A stretch of 55,373 nucleotides of DNA from Candidatus Marsarchaeota G2 archaeon ECH_B_1 (lineage in GTDB: Archaea > Thermoproteota > Thermoprotei_A > Marsarchaeales > Marsarchaeaceae), in the NCBI GenBank assembly GCA_003019535.1, contig NEXG01000007.1, positions 1-55,373 of the forward strand. The letters run 5' to 3'. A program made the translations under genes and the position numbers. Positions 43,683 to 52,918 of the stretch are shown here, in pieces. The notes beneath the pieces are model-generated. The model was not told the origin of the DNA, did no database searches, and saw only the letters and a program-made list of their open reading frames with translations. How positions within the stretch are numbered: the stretch's first letter is position 1; every line of letters begins with the position of its first letter.

Positions 43683-43796
43683 AGCGAGCTACCCCGCTCT
43701 AAGCGGTAGACCAAAACCCACGCCTGACACTGATTGCACCTCACCCACGAATTTTGTGTCCACACTAAAAGGCGGGGCTATGAGGCTTTATACTGC
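43683..43796 (+). repeat. Dispersed nested-palindrome repeat, copy E
   Basis: The most complete outer arms: AGCGAGCTACCCCGC (43683-43697) against AAAGGCGGGGCTATGAG (about 43768-43784). Inner arms GGTAGACCAAAA and AATTTTGTGTCCAC. Left shoulder hairpin CCGC-TCTAA-GCGG. It ends GGCTTTATACTGC, TATA-like, but no plus-strand gene follows. The remaining sequence of 43608-43930 shows no gene. Confidence 0.75.
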
Positions 43797-43930
43797 TAAT
43801 TACATTTTCTCAGGCGCAAACACTCAGGCACCATAGTTTCCCATCTCAACGTTATGTGGGGATAATACCCGGTAAACGCTTCTCAGGTGTGGGCGCTCAT
43901 GTGTGGCGACTGCTCATCCAAACGCCTCCC

Positions 43931-44374
43931 CTATGGGTCCAATTCTTTAAATAGGAGGAGGGCGTCGTGGCCGTTCTGATAGTAGCGCTTCAATCGACCT
44001 CCCACCTTAAAACCCAGCGCATAGTAAACGTGTTGGGCTGTGTTGTTTGTAACATCCACCTCTAGAACAACCCTTTCCAAGCCGAGGAGCCTAACTTCTT
44101 GGAATAAGTGTTCGAATAACTCTCTTGCATAACCCCTCCCACGCCACTCGGGGTGCACTGCGACGCTTAACACGTGGGCCTCTGACCGACGAATCAAGAC
44201 AAGAATATACGCCGCCACTATGCCTCCTTCAACTTCACCCACCAAGAAGATGTTTTCCTCACTCAAAACCCTCCTGAAAACCTCTTCCCCATAGGGCTCA
44301 TCGAAAGATGCGCGCTCAACTTCGAGGACAGCCCCCAAATCTTCCTCCCTGAATCGTCTAATGCGCAAACCCAT
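43931..44374 (-). CDS. RimI-like GNAT (N-alpha-acetyltransferase)
   Basis: 147 aa. RIRRFREEDLGAVLEVERASFDEPYGEEVF is the RimI/ArdA-type start (xExxxFxxPWxxxxF), SVAVHPEWRGRGYARELFEHLF is motif A with the R-G-R-G-Y CoA loop, and LEVDVTNNTAQHVYYALGFKVGGRLKRYY matches the RimI/Naa10 C-terminal part (LEVRxxNxxAxxLYxxxGF). It probably acetylates protein N-termini. Divergent from the ATPase gene at 44468. Confidence 0.85.
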   Translation of the reverse strand: MGLRIRRFREEDLGAVLEVERASFDEPYGEEVFRRVLSEENIFLVGEVEGGIVAAYILVLIRRSEAHVLSVAVHPEWRGRGYARELFEHLFQEVRLLGLERVVLEVDVTNNTAQHVYYALGFKVGGRLKRYYQNGHDALLLFKELDP

Positions 44375-44467
44375 ATGGAACTACCCTCACTGGCTATTTA
44401 ACACAAGCCACCAAACGAAAAGAATGTTGATAAGTTTTTTATACTATGCGCTACTGTTATTGGGTGT

Positions 44468-45460
44468 ATGATCTTTATCGGGGTGGACGGTGGGGGCACC
44501 AACACGATAGGGGTGGCCGCTAACGAGTGGGGGGCTGTGAAGGCTTGCGGGGTCACCGAGGCCACGAACCACAGGCACGTGGGCCTAGATCAAGCGGTGG
44601 ACACACTCGAGAAGCTCGTCACAGAGCTGCTACGCGACTCGGGGGAGCAGGAGGCCGATGGAGTATTCTTTGGGCTTGCGGGTATCGACACAGACAAGGA
44701 CTATGAGGTGGTGAGTAGGGCGCTCAAAACAATCCCAAGAATCAAGAGCTTCGAGCTGAGAAACGACACTGAGATACTATACTACGCGGCAACCTATGGT
44801 AAACCCGGCATAGTTGTCATCGCGGGGACGGGTGCCAACGTCTATGGTAAAAACTCGTTGAACGAGTCGTGGCGGGCGGGGGACCACGGGCACATATTGG
44901 GTGACCAAGGCAGCGCCTACTACGTTGCCGTGGAGGCGCTTAGGGCGGCTATGAAGGCGTACGATGGGCGGGGGCCAAGCACAGCGCTTGAAGCCAAGAT
45001 ATGCGAGCTCTACGGGGTGAGAGACCTAGGGGAGCTACCGGGCGTGTTCTACGCCCTAGGCCAAGGCGTCTCAGAGATAGCTTCGCTAGCAAGATACGTT
45101 GCACAGGTAGCGGAGGAGGGTGATGCTGTGGCGGCCAAAATACTTGAAGACGGAGCACACAGCCTAGCCGAAGCGGTTCTGGCTGTAGCCTCAAAACTCG
45201 GGATGCTCAACGATGAAATCACGGTTGGCTCAGGCGGCGGGATGTTCAGAAACACAAAACACTTCTGGCAACCCTTCGCAGCCAAGGTTAGGTCGATGCT
45301 ACCCAAAGCTAGGATAAAGAAGCCCCTCTACTCCTATGAAGTGGCTTTAGGAGGCATAGTATACTATTTGAGCCAGAGAATTAACGTGAACGACGCCTTC
45401 TTCAACAAGATGGTGAGCCAAACAGATAAAAAATTCGAAACACTACAAAAATATGAGTGA
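44468..45460 (+). CDS. BadF/BadG/BcrA-type ATPase, GlcNAc kinase-like
   Basis: 330 aa of the ASKHA sugar-kinase fold. FIGVDGGGTNTIGVAA is phosphate motif 1, GLAGIDTDKDYE is a conserved early loop, RNDTEILYYAA phosphate 2-like with the Asp, VIAGTGANVYGKN the second phosphate loop, DHGHILGDQGSAYYVAVEALRAAM the N-acetylglucosamine-kinase hallmark (GWGxxLGDEGSGxxIG), and ITVGSGGGMFRN the adenosine motif. N-acetylglucosamine kinase or a related amino-sugar kinase is most likely. TATA TTTTTATACTATG lies about 28 bp upstream of the ATG. Confidence 0.85.
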   Translation: MIFIGVDGGGTNTIGVAANEWGAVKACGVTEATNHRHVGLDQAVDTLEKLVTELLRDSGEQEADGVFFGLAGIDTDKDYEVVSRALKTIPRIKSFELRNDTEILYYAATYGKPGIVVIAGTGANVYGKNSLNESWRAGDHGHILGDQGSAYYVAVEALRAAMKAYDGRGPSTALEAKICELYGVRDLGELPGVFYALGQGVSEIASLARYVAQVAEEGDAVAAKILEDGAHSLAEAVLAVASKLGMLNDEITVGSGGGMFRNTKHFWQPFAAKVRSMLPKARIKKPLYSYEVALGGIVYYLSQRINVNDAFFNKMVSQTDKKFETLQKYE

Positions 45461-45484
45461 TGAGGATCCTCCGAACAAGATTGG

Positions 45485-46063
45485 CTAGGGTAACTGGGCG
45501 CCGCAGTTCATGCAGTACCTTGCACCCATAGGGTTGTTCTTCCCACACATGGGGCAGAACCTCTCGGGCTGAGTCTGCGCCTGCTGCTGGTAGCCAGGGT
45601 ACATGGGTGGATAATATCCAGGCTGCTGTGGGGTTTGAAGGGGCTGCTGCACACCCATAGTGGGCAAGTAGTCAACCTGCCCAGACTGAATAATTCTCTG
45701 TATTTCGTCTAGTATCTCCTTCTCTATCTTAAGGTTCCAGAGGGTCTCAGCTGTGCTCAGCAGACCGAGTTCGTCCCCCACGAAAACGGTCTCTATAACA
45801 TCCACAGCGATATCCTGACCCCAGTTGGCCACACCCACGTTGACCACAACGTTCTGCGGGTTACCCGATATGTGGACTGTGAACGCCCTCTGCGCGCTTA
45901 TTATCGCCCTTAGAAAACCACCCTTCTTAGCCTGCACTATGTAGCTCTGATCCGATGACTGGTACCTCTGCGTGGTGTAACCCTTCGATGAAAGGTAGCC
46001 CTCCACGGCAGCCGCAAGCTTCGCTAGGTCTATATTTCTTCCTGTGAAAACCCTTTTACCCAA
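45485..46063 (-). CDS. Zinc-ribbon protein with Pro/Gln linker
   Basis: 192 aa, TTG start with GGGGTCA upstream. The first ~130 residues are an alpha/beta domain (LAKLAAAVEGYLSSKGY..FTVHISGNPQNVVVNVGVANWGQD..VFVGDELGLLSTAETLWNLKIEKEILDEIQRII). A Gln/Pro/Tyr-rich linker (about 133-168) leads to a C-terminal zinc ribbon, CPMCGKNNPMGARYCMNCGAQL (two CxxC). Function unknown; the layout resembles archaeal membrane-associated or stress zinc-ribbon proteins of the YdjL/DUF-like kind, without closer identity. Lies 45 bp downstream of aglB on the same strand. Confidence 0.7.
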   Translation of the reverse strand: MGKRVFTGRNIDLAKLAAAVEGYLSSKGYTTQRYQSSDQSYIVQAKKGGFLRAIISAQRAFTVHISGNPQNVVVNVGVANWGQDIAVDVIETVFVGDELGLLSTAETLWNLKIEKEILDEIQRIIQSGQVDYLPTMGVQQPLQTPQQPGYYPPMYPGYQQQAQTQPERFCPMCGKNNPMGARYCMNCGAQLP

Positions 46064-46107
46064 GTTGACCCCCTACGGAATCTTTTAAGAAAGCTTTAAG
46101 ATTGGTG

Positions 46108-48192
46108 TCACGCCAGCGCTTGACTTGTAGTCACATTATAGTTGACCGCGTAGATTGATATTGCGCCGTCGGGTGTCTGATATACGAGTGTGAAGCCCTG
46201 TGGCACGCTGAAGGTGGGTAGGCTCACCTGCCCGGAGCTTAGCTGGTCTAGTGAGTACTGCATGGCGGGGTTGGAGCCGAATATCAGGTTGTATAGTGTT
46301 GACTGACCAGCGTAGAGCCCGGCTGGGACTAGGAGGCCGTTGGAGAGTTGGGTGTAGTAGTCTGTAACATTAGAGTACTCTGATGAGCTCAGGTTTAAGC
46401 CGAAAACCTTATCGAACTTTTTGAAGTTTGTGCTCGCAGCTATGGTGAGCATGGCCCCACTCTTATAGAAATCACCGTCAGATGAGGGGTACTCAATACC
46501 CTGGTAGGATGATATTGGTTGGTATATGAGTAGGTAGTTTACGTGGTAGAATTTGAATATTTTTAATGCAACACTAGAATTGGACATGAGTGCTATCGCC
46601 AAGTACTGTATTTGTGTTGTGTTTGTGGTTGATGGGTCGGCTAGTGTCGCCCTATCCGCCCCCGTGAGAATCCAGTAGCCATAGTCCCACCAGCTAGCCA
46701 CAACAGAGTTGGGTGGCGTATTATATTTTAGCCAGGTGAGCGCAGCCGGCCAGTCCTGGGTTACACGGTTTCCCACGACGAGCATCAGGGGTGGCTGGTT
46801 GGATGAAACTATTCCTTGGTAGGCGAAGAAGCCCACTGAAGCCACGAGTAAAACGAGTAGTATTCCACCAACCTCCCAATCCACGGTTTCGCTTCTAGCA
46901 GTGCTTGAACGGTAAGCCTTCATAACGATGGGTGCATAGGTTTCAATTATCTTGGCCAACACGTACGCTGAGGCGATGGCTGCGAAGGGTGTGAGTAGCT
47001 CCTCGGCTCTCACATAGCTAGCCGTTGCGTACACGGAGGTGATAAGGTAGAGAACCATTAGGGCTCCCACGGCGTCTTTTCTCCTGTAGAACATGTAGGC
47101 TCCGATGGGTATGAGTAACATCTGGATATTGAATCCAGCATAGAAGTCATACCAAGTTGTAAGCGAGTTCTCGGCCACCGTGTTCACTATTGGCTGAAGA
47201 CTCCTCGTGAAGGGGTCAACGATGGCGAGGATCCTACCCCCCAGAGCCGAGTGTAGGAGAAACGCGGACCCAACGATGAACACCACGAAAACAATAACCA
47301 TCACCGATTTGAATATCTGCCTCGATGCGGCGCCCAAGGTCCTGTAATACTTCATTAGAACTGTGATCAGAAATGTTGCGGCAAGCGGAGCTATGTCGCC
47401 CGCGTGGGAGACGCCGCCAACATCTTGGGGAACCAACGAGGCCGTGAGAATAGCTGGTGCGGCTATCAGCGCAAGCATCTTCAGGCCCATATTTGGAGTC
47501 ACACGCCTAGTGACGACGGTGACGAGAACAACCAGTGCCACCATGTCATACATATATGCGGAAACTGGCCCCCAGCTCGCGACAGCCAGGGAGAGGAGGA
47601 CGCCGCTAATGAGCATATCCGATCCACGTTTAGTACGCAGTGAGCGCACCATAAAGTATAGGCTTGGAACCAAGAAGAAGAAGGATATGAACTCATCCTT
47701 GAACTCGCCTAGCATGGTCTGCTGAATATTTGCGGGTGATACGGCGAGGAGTAACGCGGACAGCAAACCCACTTTTTTTCCACCGATCTCTTTGCCAAGT
47801 GGATACATCATGACAGCTGTGGCGGCGGTGGCAACAACCGGTATCACAACTGCCAGCTGGTAGAAGCTTATGTTTATCCCGAGTGTCCGTACAAAATAAT
47901 AGACACCTATTGAGAACATGCCGAGCATGGGTGAGTCGTGGTAGGGCACATTAAGGCCGTAAGGGTAGAATTCCAATGGATTGACAAAGTGGAACCAAGC
48001 CGCAACACCGTTAGTAAGCATATAGTGGGCCGAGTAATAGAAGAACCAAGGGTCAACCTCAGCTATCTGGAATGCATACTTAAGTGGGCCAAGCCTCGCG
48101 ATGACTGCTATCACGAATACGAAGACTAATGAAAGCGCTGTGAGCGTATAATTCCAAAATCCGAGGGAAAGCTTAATCCTAGGTGGCTGCAA
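46108..48192 (-). CDS. aglB: Oligosaccharyltransferase AglB (STT3)
   Basis: 694 aa, TTG start. GT-C enzyme that transfers lipid-linked glycans to Asn in N-x-S/T on the outer face of the membrane. First loop EVDPWFFYYSAHYML holds the metal-binding Asp motif; a second acidic motif is EFKDEFISF; about 13 hydrophobic segments reach about residue 450; the soluble domain has WWDYGYWIL (WWDYG motif at about 498-502) that binds the acceptor Thr/Ser. The relatively short C-terminal domain is like that of compact archaeal AglB. Other agl genes are not beside it. Confidence 0.94.
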   Translation of the reverse strand: MQPPRIKLSLGFWNYTLTALSLVFVFVIAVIARLGPLKYAFQIAEVDPWFFYYSAHYMLTNGVAAWFHFVNPLEFYPYGLNVPYHDSPMLGMFSIGVYYFVRTLGINISFYQLAVVIPVVATAATAVMMYPLGKEIGGKKVGLLSALLLAVSPANIQQTMLGEFKDEFISFFFLVPSLYFMVRSLRTKRGSDMLISGVLLSLAVASWGPVSAYMYDMVALVVLVTVVTRRVTPNMGLKMLALIAAPAILTASLVPQDVGGVSHAGDIAPLAATFLITVLMKYYRTLGAASRQIFKSVMVIVFVVFIVGSAFLLHSALGGRILAIVDPFTRSLQPIVNTVAENSLTTWYDFYAGFNIQMLLIPIGAYMFYRRKDAVGALMVLYLITSVYATASYVRAEELLTPFAAIASAYVLAKIIETYAPIVMKAYRSSTARSETVDWEVGGILLVLLVASVGFFAYQGIVSSNQPPLMLVVGNRVTQDWPAALTWLKYNTPPNSVVASWWDYGYWILTGADRATLADPSTTNTTQIQYLAIALMSNSSVALKIFKFYHVNYLLIYQPISSYQGIEYPSSDGDFYKSGAMLTIAASTNFKKFDKVFGLNLSSSEYSNVTDYYTQLSNGLLVPAGLYAGQSTLYNLIFGSNPAMQYSLDQLSSGQVSLPTFSVPQGFTLVYQTPDGAISIYAVNYNVTTSQALA

Positions 48193-48628
48193 CTATTCTA
48201 CCCCATTTCCCAGAAAACCATCGGCCCATTATTTAAGTTTGCTTGTAAACAGCTAAACTAAGAAGGTGATAGAGGAAAAACATAGTAGCGTATAGATAGT
48301 CATCCCCCACTCATCAACCCATCGAGCGTGTCACCTACACACCACAGGCGAAGCCTCCTAGTGAATCCAATGTCAGCGTTGCGTTTCTTAATCATTCTAT
48401 AATAAAGAGGGCTATCCACCCCTATCTCACAGGTGGAGGGGAGAGTTCCACCACCTTAAACCTCATATAAGGTTAAACGTTGGCACCATACAGGCTCGAA
48501 AAGGCATCCTCCAATTAATGAATGCATTAAGCCGCAGGAAGGTGGTCATGCTCCGACCTTGTGGTAAAAACCGTGCGTAAGAGTAGTGAGGCGTGTATTA
48601 TTCGTTGTACTGCGCTCCGCGAGTAGCT
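48193..48628. other. Intergenic region with small hairpins, no gene
   Basis: The aglB promoter (minus-strand CTTAAATAATGG, about 48230) is at the left. CCACC-N11-GGTGG near 48418-48438 and AACCT-N5-AGGTT near 48459-48475 can fold. A GC-rich, disorganised stretch follows to the topoisomerase stop. No protein or RNA could be recognised. Confidence 0.35.
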
Positions 48629-50230
48629 CTAGGTGAGCTTCTGAATAACTTTTTCTTTAATATCCCTCTTTTCAAGCTGACCATCTGGCCAAGCCCATTT
48701 AGAGAATGCAACCCATCCAAACTTTTTCTGGAGGCTTTTCGTATACATCTCGCGCCAGTCAAGTTTAACGTAGTCGGCCCACGCCTTAAAGACCCGCGGG
48801 TCGATATAGTTTTTGAGCGAGGTTGCCAAGTTATAATCTCTAGTCTTCTTTAATAGGTCTATTTCAAGCTCAAGCTTCAGTTTTTTACGCTTAAGGCTCC
48901 TTTCCTGTTTCTTGGTTTTGGGTTTGGCCTTTAAAAGCTCTTCTAGCTTCTTGTTCTTCTTTCTAAGGGAGGACACATAGTTCTTCGCCACAGTCCTCTT
49001 GTGGTTACAGAACACCGCTGCCTCGAGGTTTGCGAGCCTGGCGTAGTATAGCTTGTATAACTTGTTGAGCCTCTTCGCCTTGGCGGCAAACCTTGATAAC
49101 GCGTTCTCGACCACCCTAGTTGCATGGTAGGTCCTAAACACCTTGGCTGTTAGACCAGGCATGTATTTCCCGAGGAATCTGTTCACAGACGTGGAGGACA
49201 CGGTGTCGAATATCTGGTCGGTTGGGCGCTTTCCTTTTATGAAGGCCTGCAGGTTGGCTACGAATGCTGGGTCAACCTCGGAGATCTTTATACTCTTATG
49301 CCACGGAACAGAGTCCTTCCCAAGGAACCTGAACTCTATGGTTTGCTTTTTGAAAACCACGTGCTCCACTCTGAGTGTTGTAGCACCAACGGTATCGGCT
49401 TCATCCCTGTCTTTTTCGTCGCCAACCCGCATACCCAGCTTGTCGATAAGATAGCACACGGTCGCAACCTTCCTTGTCTCAAGGCTTCTCGCATGCAGCG
49501 ACTTAACAATGTACTTTCTGACACGCTCGATTCTGGATGCGAGCCTCAAGGCTTTTTCAAACTTTTCCTTATCCTTGTTTTGGCGAATCCTAGAGCTCTC
49601 GTGTAGCCAAACATACTTCATTTTACCAGTGAGCTTATCACGCCACCTCGCAACCCACATCGCCGAGGGGTCGTGGACAATACCCCCCCAGTCTCCTGGT
49701 GGAACTGGTGCATCCTTGCTCAGATTTAGTGTTATATCCCTATGCCTCACACGCGGCTTCCATCGCCCACGAAGCGGGTGATCACCCCTACCTAAGAATA
49801 TTCCTGGGGGCTCAACCATCCAGTTGGCTATCTCAACCCTCCTTCCGTCTACAAGCGCGTACCCATAGGTCTTCTTTAGCTGGCGTTTGAGAAGCTTCTT
49901 CTCCCTACTCAGCTTCTTACTGCGCTTCTGTCTTAACGCGAGCCTCCTGTAAACCTGAGCCACCTCTGAAAAATCTATCTCATCAATGGAAGAAGGCTTC
50001 TTGTCAACCTTGAGTTTTCTGACGAAATCCTTTAAAAAATTCTTCTTAAACACTGGGTCAAGCACCCTAGGGGTCTTTAGGAGCTTAACCCAAGCAATTG
50101 CCATCTCCTCCGCCTCAGGGCTGAGCTTGATGGATTCACCGTTGAGCTTTACGCTTACACCCAAGTACTCGGGTGGAGGAGGAACATAAACACCATTATG
50201 CCTAAAACTCGACCAATAAACCTTCTCCAC
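48629..50230 (-). CDS. DNA topoisomerase IB, eukaryotic type
   Basis: 533 aa, GTG start. An N-terminal core domain (FRHNGVYVPPPPEYLGVSVKLNG, compare HNGPxFPPPYEPLP) is followed by the catalytic domain: TVGATTLRVEHV (catalytic Arg), FRTYHATRVVENAL (second Arg), a coiled-coil linker (KKNKKLEELLKAKPKTKKQE), and the C-terminal NYIDPRVFKAW with nucleophile Tyr475. All catalytic residues are present. It relaxes positive and negative supercoils by a 3-prime phosphotyrosine. Among archaea this enzyme is known from Thaumarchaeota and Aigarchaeota-type lineages, so it is the best taxonomic marker in the window. Confidence 0.95.
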   Translation of the reverse strand: MEKVYWSSFRHNGVYVPPPPEYLGVSVKLNGESIKLSPEAEEMAIAWVKLLKTPRVLDPVFKKNFLKDFVRKLKVDKKPSSIDEIDFSEVAQVYRRLALRQKRSKKLSREKKLLKRQLKKTYGYALVDGRRVEIANWMVEPPGIFLGRGDHPLRGRWKPRVRHRDITLNLSKDAPVPPGDWGGIVHDPSAMWVARWRDKLTGKMKYVWLHESSRIRQNKDKEKFEKALRLASRIERVRKYIVKSLHARSLETRKVATVCYLIDKLGMRVGDEKDRDEADTVGATTLRVEHVVFKKQTIEFRFLGKDSVPWHKSIKISEVDPAFVANLQAFIKGKRPTDQIFDTVSSTSVNRFLGKYMPGLTAKVFRTYHATRVVENALSRFAAKAKRLNKLYKLYYARLANLEAAVFCNHKRTVAKNYVSSLRKKNKKLEELLKAKPKTKKQERSLKRKKLKLELEIDLLKKTRDYNLATSLKNYIDPRVFKAWADYVKLDWREMYTKSLQKKFGWVAFSKWAWPDGQLEKRDIKEKVIQKLT

Positions 50231-50391
50231 ACCTTCATCCTCTAATTCTACCTATATAGGCTTTACCTATCCTGAACACCACTTCATCTATGAACAACCC
50301 AAGAAAGCAAAGATACATGGTGAACACGTACAAGAAACACATAGAAAAGCCGGATAACGCACGGTAGATGGGCTAACAACAGAACACACAT

Positions 50392-50438
50392 GTGAGCTAC
50401 CCCGCCATGAAGAGCGAAGTTTGGAAGCTTTATAAAAC
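50392..50438 (+). repeat. Dispersed nested-palindrome repeat, copy F (short form)
   Basis: Only the ends are left: GTGAGCTACCCCGCC (50392-50406) joined to a tail GAAGTTTGGAAGCTTTATAAAAC. The whole loop with the inner GGTAGACC arms is missing, so this is an internal-deletion derivative, as often seen in MITE families. The TATA box (TTTATAAA, 50429-50436) is retained and lies about 90 bp upstream of the helicase ATG. Confidence 0.65.
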
Positions 50439-50522
50439 AGCACTAAGGAGTGTTACTGCAGCAGTTAGGTTGAGGTCATCGAGGATTTGATATTGTACCA
50501 AAAGCTTTAGATACTATATTGA

Positions 50523-52739
50523 ATGGTTAATAGCGCTGCTCAACCGATTGCTGATTGGTTGTATGATATAATCAGTGACTTGGGACTAGAGGTCATAGCC
50601 CACCGATTCCTACCCGCGGTGAAGCCCAGCTACACACTTCCAGTGGAGAGTCTACCCCTACCGGAGGGTTTAAAGCGCGGCTTAAACATTAGGGGGATAA
50701 CCACCCTATCCGACTTCCAATGGGAAGCCTATCAAAGTATAACTTCAGGGGAGAACACCGTGATTGTGGCGGGTACTGGGAGCGGTAAAACAGAGGGCTG
50801 GCTACTACCCATACTCTCAAGGCTTGAACACAGGCCTAATAGAGTTGGATGCGTAATTGTGTACCCAACTAAGGCTTTGGCGAGAGACCAGCTCGCAAGG
50901 CTCAGCCAGATGTGTGAGTGTGTGAATCTATCGGTGGATGTTTACCATGGAGATACGCCTATAGCTAGACGTAGAAGCATACTCGCGCATCCACCGGATA
51001 TTCTTATCACTAACCCCGATATGCTTAACCTAGCGGCGCGTGCTCCCGCCTTCAGATCGATAATATCCGAGTTAGACTACTTTGTGATGGACGACTTCCA
51101 TGTGTACCAAGGAGTCTTCGGAGCCAATGCCTCATGGCTGCTTTGGAGACTGAAAAGGGTGTTCACCCGAAAACCCGTCTTCATCGCTTCCTCCGCGACC
51201 ATCTCAGATCCCGAGGCACTCTTTAAGCGGGTGTTCGGCGAACGGTGTCGGATTGTGTCGAGTAATGCGCGAATAGCCAATCAGCTCCACCTGCTTCTAG
51301 GCTTCCGTGTAGGGCGCTCCAAGAGGGTTGCGGCTGCGAGGCTGTTCGAAAAACTGGTCTCAGCTTCGCGGCGCACAATACTCTTCGTGGACAGCCACCA
51401 AGTAGCGGAACTGCTCTATAAGATGGTGCGCCCCAAACTCAAAGCAAAGGTATCCCTGCACAGGGCGGGACTCACAGCGGAGCAGAGGGAGGGGGTGGAA
51501 GAGGATCTGAGGGCTGGTAGGATTATGGGCGTCATCTCCACGCCAACGCTTGAGTTAGGAATAGATGTTGGGGAATTGGATACAGTCATCAACTACGGTG
51601 TGACCGCTAATCACAGCAGATATATTCAGAGGGCGGGCAGAGCTGCGAGGCGCGGTGATCTAGGCCTTATAATCCAGCTACTAGGTGAAGACCCCATAAG
51701 CCAATACTATAGGCAGAGACCCAACGAGTTCTTGGAGAGAAGGCTTGAACCAGTGTTCTTGGACCCAGACAATACGGAGATAGCGAAGCACCACCTGCTC
51801 GCATCAACACTTGAGCGCCCACTCAGACGGGATGAAGTGGGGGCGACGGGCTCTGTGGGAGCGTTCAACACGCTTGTGAGCTCTGGTCTGGTCGCCCCCT
51901 TTGGAGGCTACTATTTTAGGTGTACGAAGGAAGGCTACGCCTACCTCAAAGCCTGGCATGGTCTCAGAGGCTCAACGGACACCGTGAGCATACTGCTCGA
52001 AGATGGTAGGAAACTCGGTGACAGAGACCTTCCAATCGCGGTATCCGAACTACATCCCCAGGCCATCTATAACCACATGGGCACACCCTATATTGTTACA
52101 AGACTCGACATACAGAGGAGACTGGCCTATGTGCGTAGAATCCACTCAGACAACGTATTCACCAAGAGCCTGGGTCAACGCATACCTAAGCGCTTTGAAG
52201 CCATCCAAAACAGGGTTGTCGGAGGTGTTGCCATAGATTATGGGGGCTTAACACTGCAATTAGACGTAACCGGATTCGTCGTGAAAGACTTGGATGACAA
52301 TATCCTCGCTGAGCGCGTACTCGACGAAGCCGTAAGCTACACTTTTCAAACTAAAGCCATAAGATTCAGGCTTGAGCCGAAGAATGAATGGGGGATTAAG
52401 GGTAACGCCGAAGGGTTCCACGCCTTAGAGCACACACTTATATCGGCTGCAAGTATAACGGTCGGGGTGTCGGATGCTGACTTGGGTGGTATAAGTACAC
52501 CTTACGGCGAGGTGTATATTTATGACGCACAGATAGGTGGGTCGGGCGCCTCCCAAGAGCTACTCAAACGCTTTGAAACCACGCTAGAAGTAGCAGACAC
52601 CATACTTGGAAGCTGTGACTGCGAGGATGGCTGCCCTAAGTGCGTGTACACAGTGCACTGTGGAAACAACAACAAGTTTCTCTCACGTAAAAAGGGCTAC
52701 ACACTGTCCCATGAATGGCTAAGTCAGATACACCTATAG
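50523..52739 (+). CDS. Superfamily 2 helicase with DUF1998 metal-binding C-terminus
   Basis: 738 aa. Helicase core: Walker A GTGSGKT (84-90), VYPTKALARDQ (Ia), TNPDML, Walker B MDDFH (190-193, instead of DEVH/DEAH), SSATI (III), STPTLELGIDVG and YIQRAGRAARRG (VI). The C-terminal CDCEDGCPKCVYTVHCGNNN is the four-Cys DUF1998/MZB-type motif of Hrq1/YprA-like helicases, following a beta-rich region. The family processes 3-prime to 5-prime unwinding in DNA repair. Substitution of the catalytic Glu by Asp in Walker B is unusual. Its promoter may come from repeat copy F. Confidence 0.88.
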   Translation: MVNSAAQPIADWLYDIISDLGLEVIAHRFLPAVKPSYTLPVESLPLPEGLKRGLNIRGITTLSDFQWEAYQSITSGENTVIVAGTGSGKTEGWLLPILSRLEHRPNRVGCVIVYPTKALARDQLARLSQMCECVNLSVDVYHGDTPIARRRSILAHPPDILITNPDMLNLAARAPAFRSIISELDYFVMDDFHVYQGVFGANASWLLWRLKRVFTRKPVFIASSATISDPEALFKRVFGERCRIVSSNARIANQLHLLLGFRVGRSKRVAAARLFEKLVSASRRTILFVDSHQVAELLYKMVRPKLKAKVSLHRAGLTAEQREGVEEDLRAGRIMGVISTPTLELGIDVGELDTVINYGVTANHSRYIQRAGRAARRGDLGLIIQLLGEDPISQYYRQRPNEFLERRLEPVFLDPDNTEIAKHHLLASTLERPLRRDEVGATGSVGAFNTLVSSGLVAPFGGYYFRCTKEGYAYLKAWHGLRGSTDTVSILLEDGRKLGDRDLPIAVSELHPQAIYNHMGTPYIVTRLDIQRRLAYVRRIHSDNVFTKSLGQRIPKRFEAIQNRVVGGVAIDYGGLTLQLDVTGFVVKDLDDNILAERVLDEAVSYTFQTKAIRFRLEPKNEWGIKGNAEGFHALEHTLISAASITVGVSDADLGGISTPYGEVYIYDAQIGGSGASQELLKRFETTLEVADTILGSCDCEDGCPKCVYTVHCGNNNKFLSRKKGYTLSHEWLSQIHL

Positions 52740-52918
52740 AACAAAGTGTATTAAGCCTCCACCTAGAGTATCAAGAAGAAAGGCGAAACATTGGAGAAGT
52801 TTAACTGAGGATGGTGGTAACTAGCATGAAACAAGGCATAACTATACAACCCCAGCTGAGTCTTGATATTCTTCCTAAGTGGCATCTGGTTGCAAATATT
52901 AGAGAATATATCTAATGT

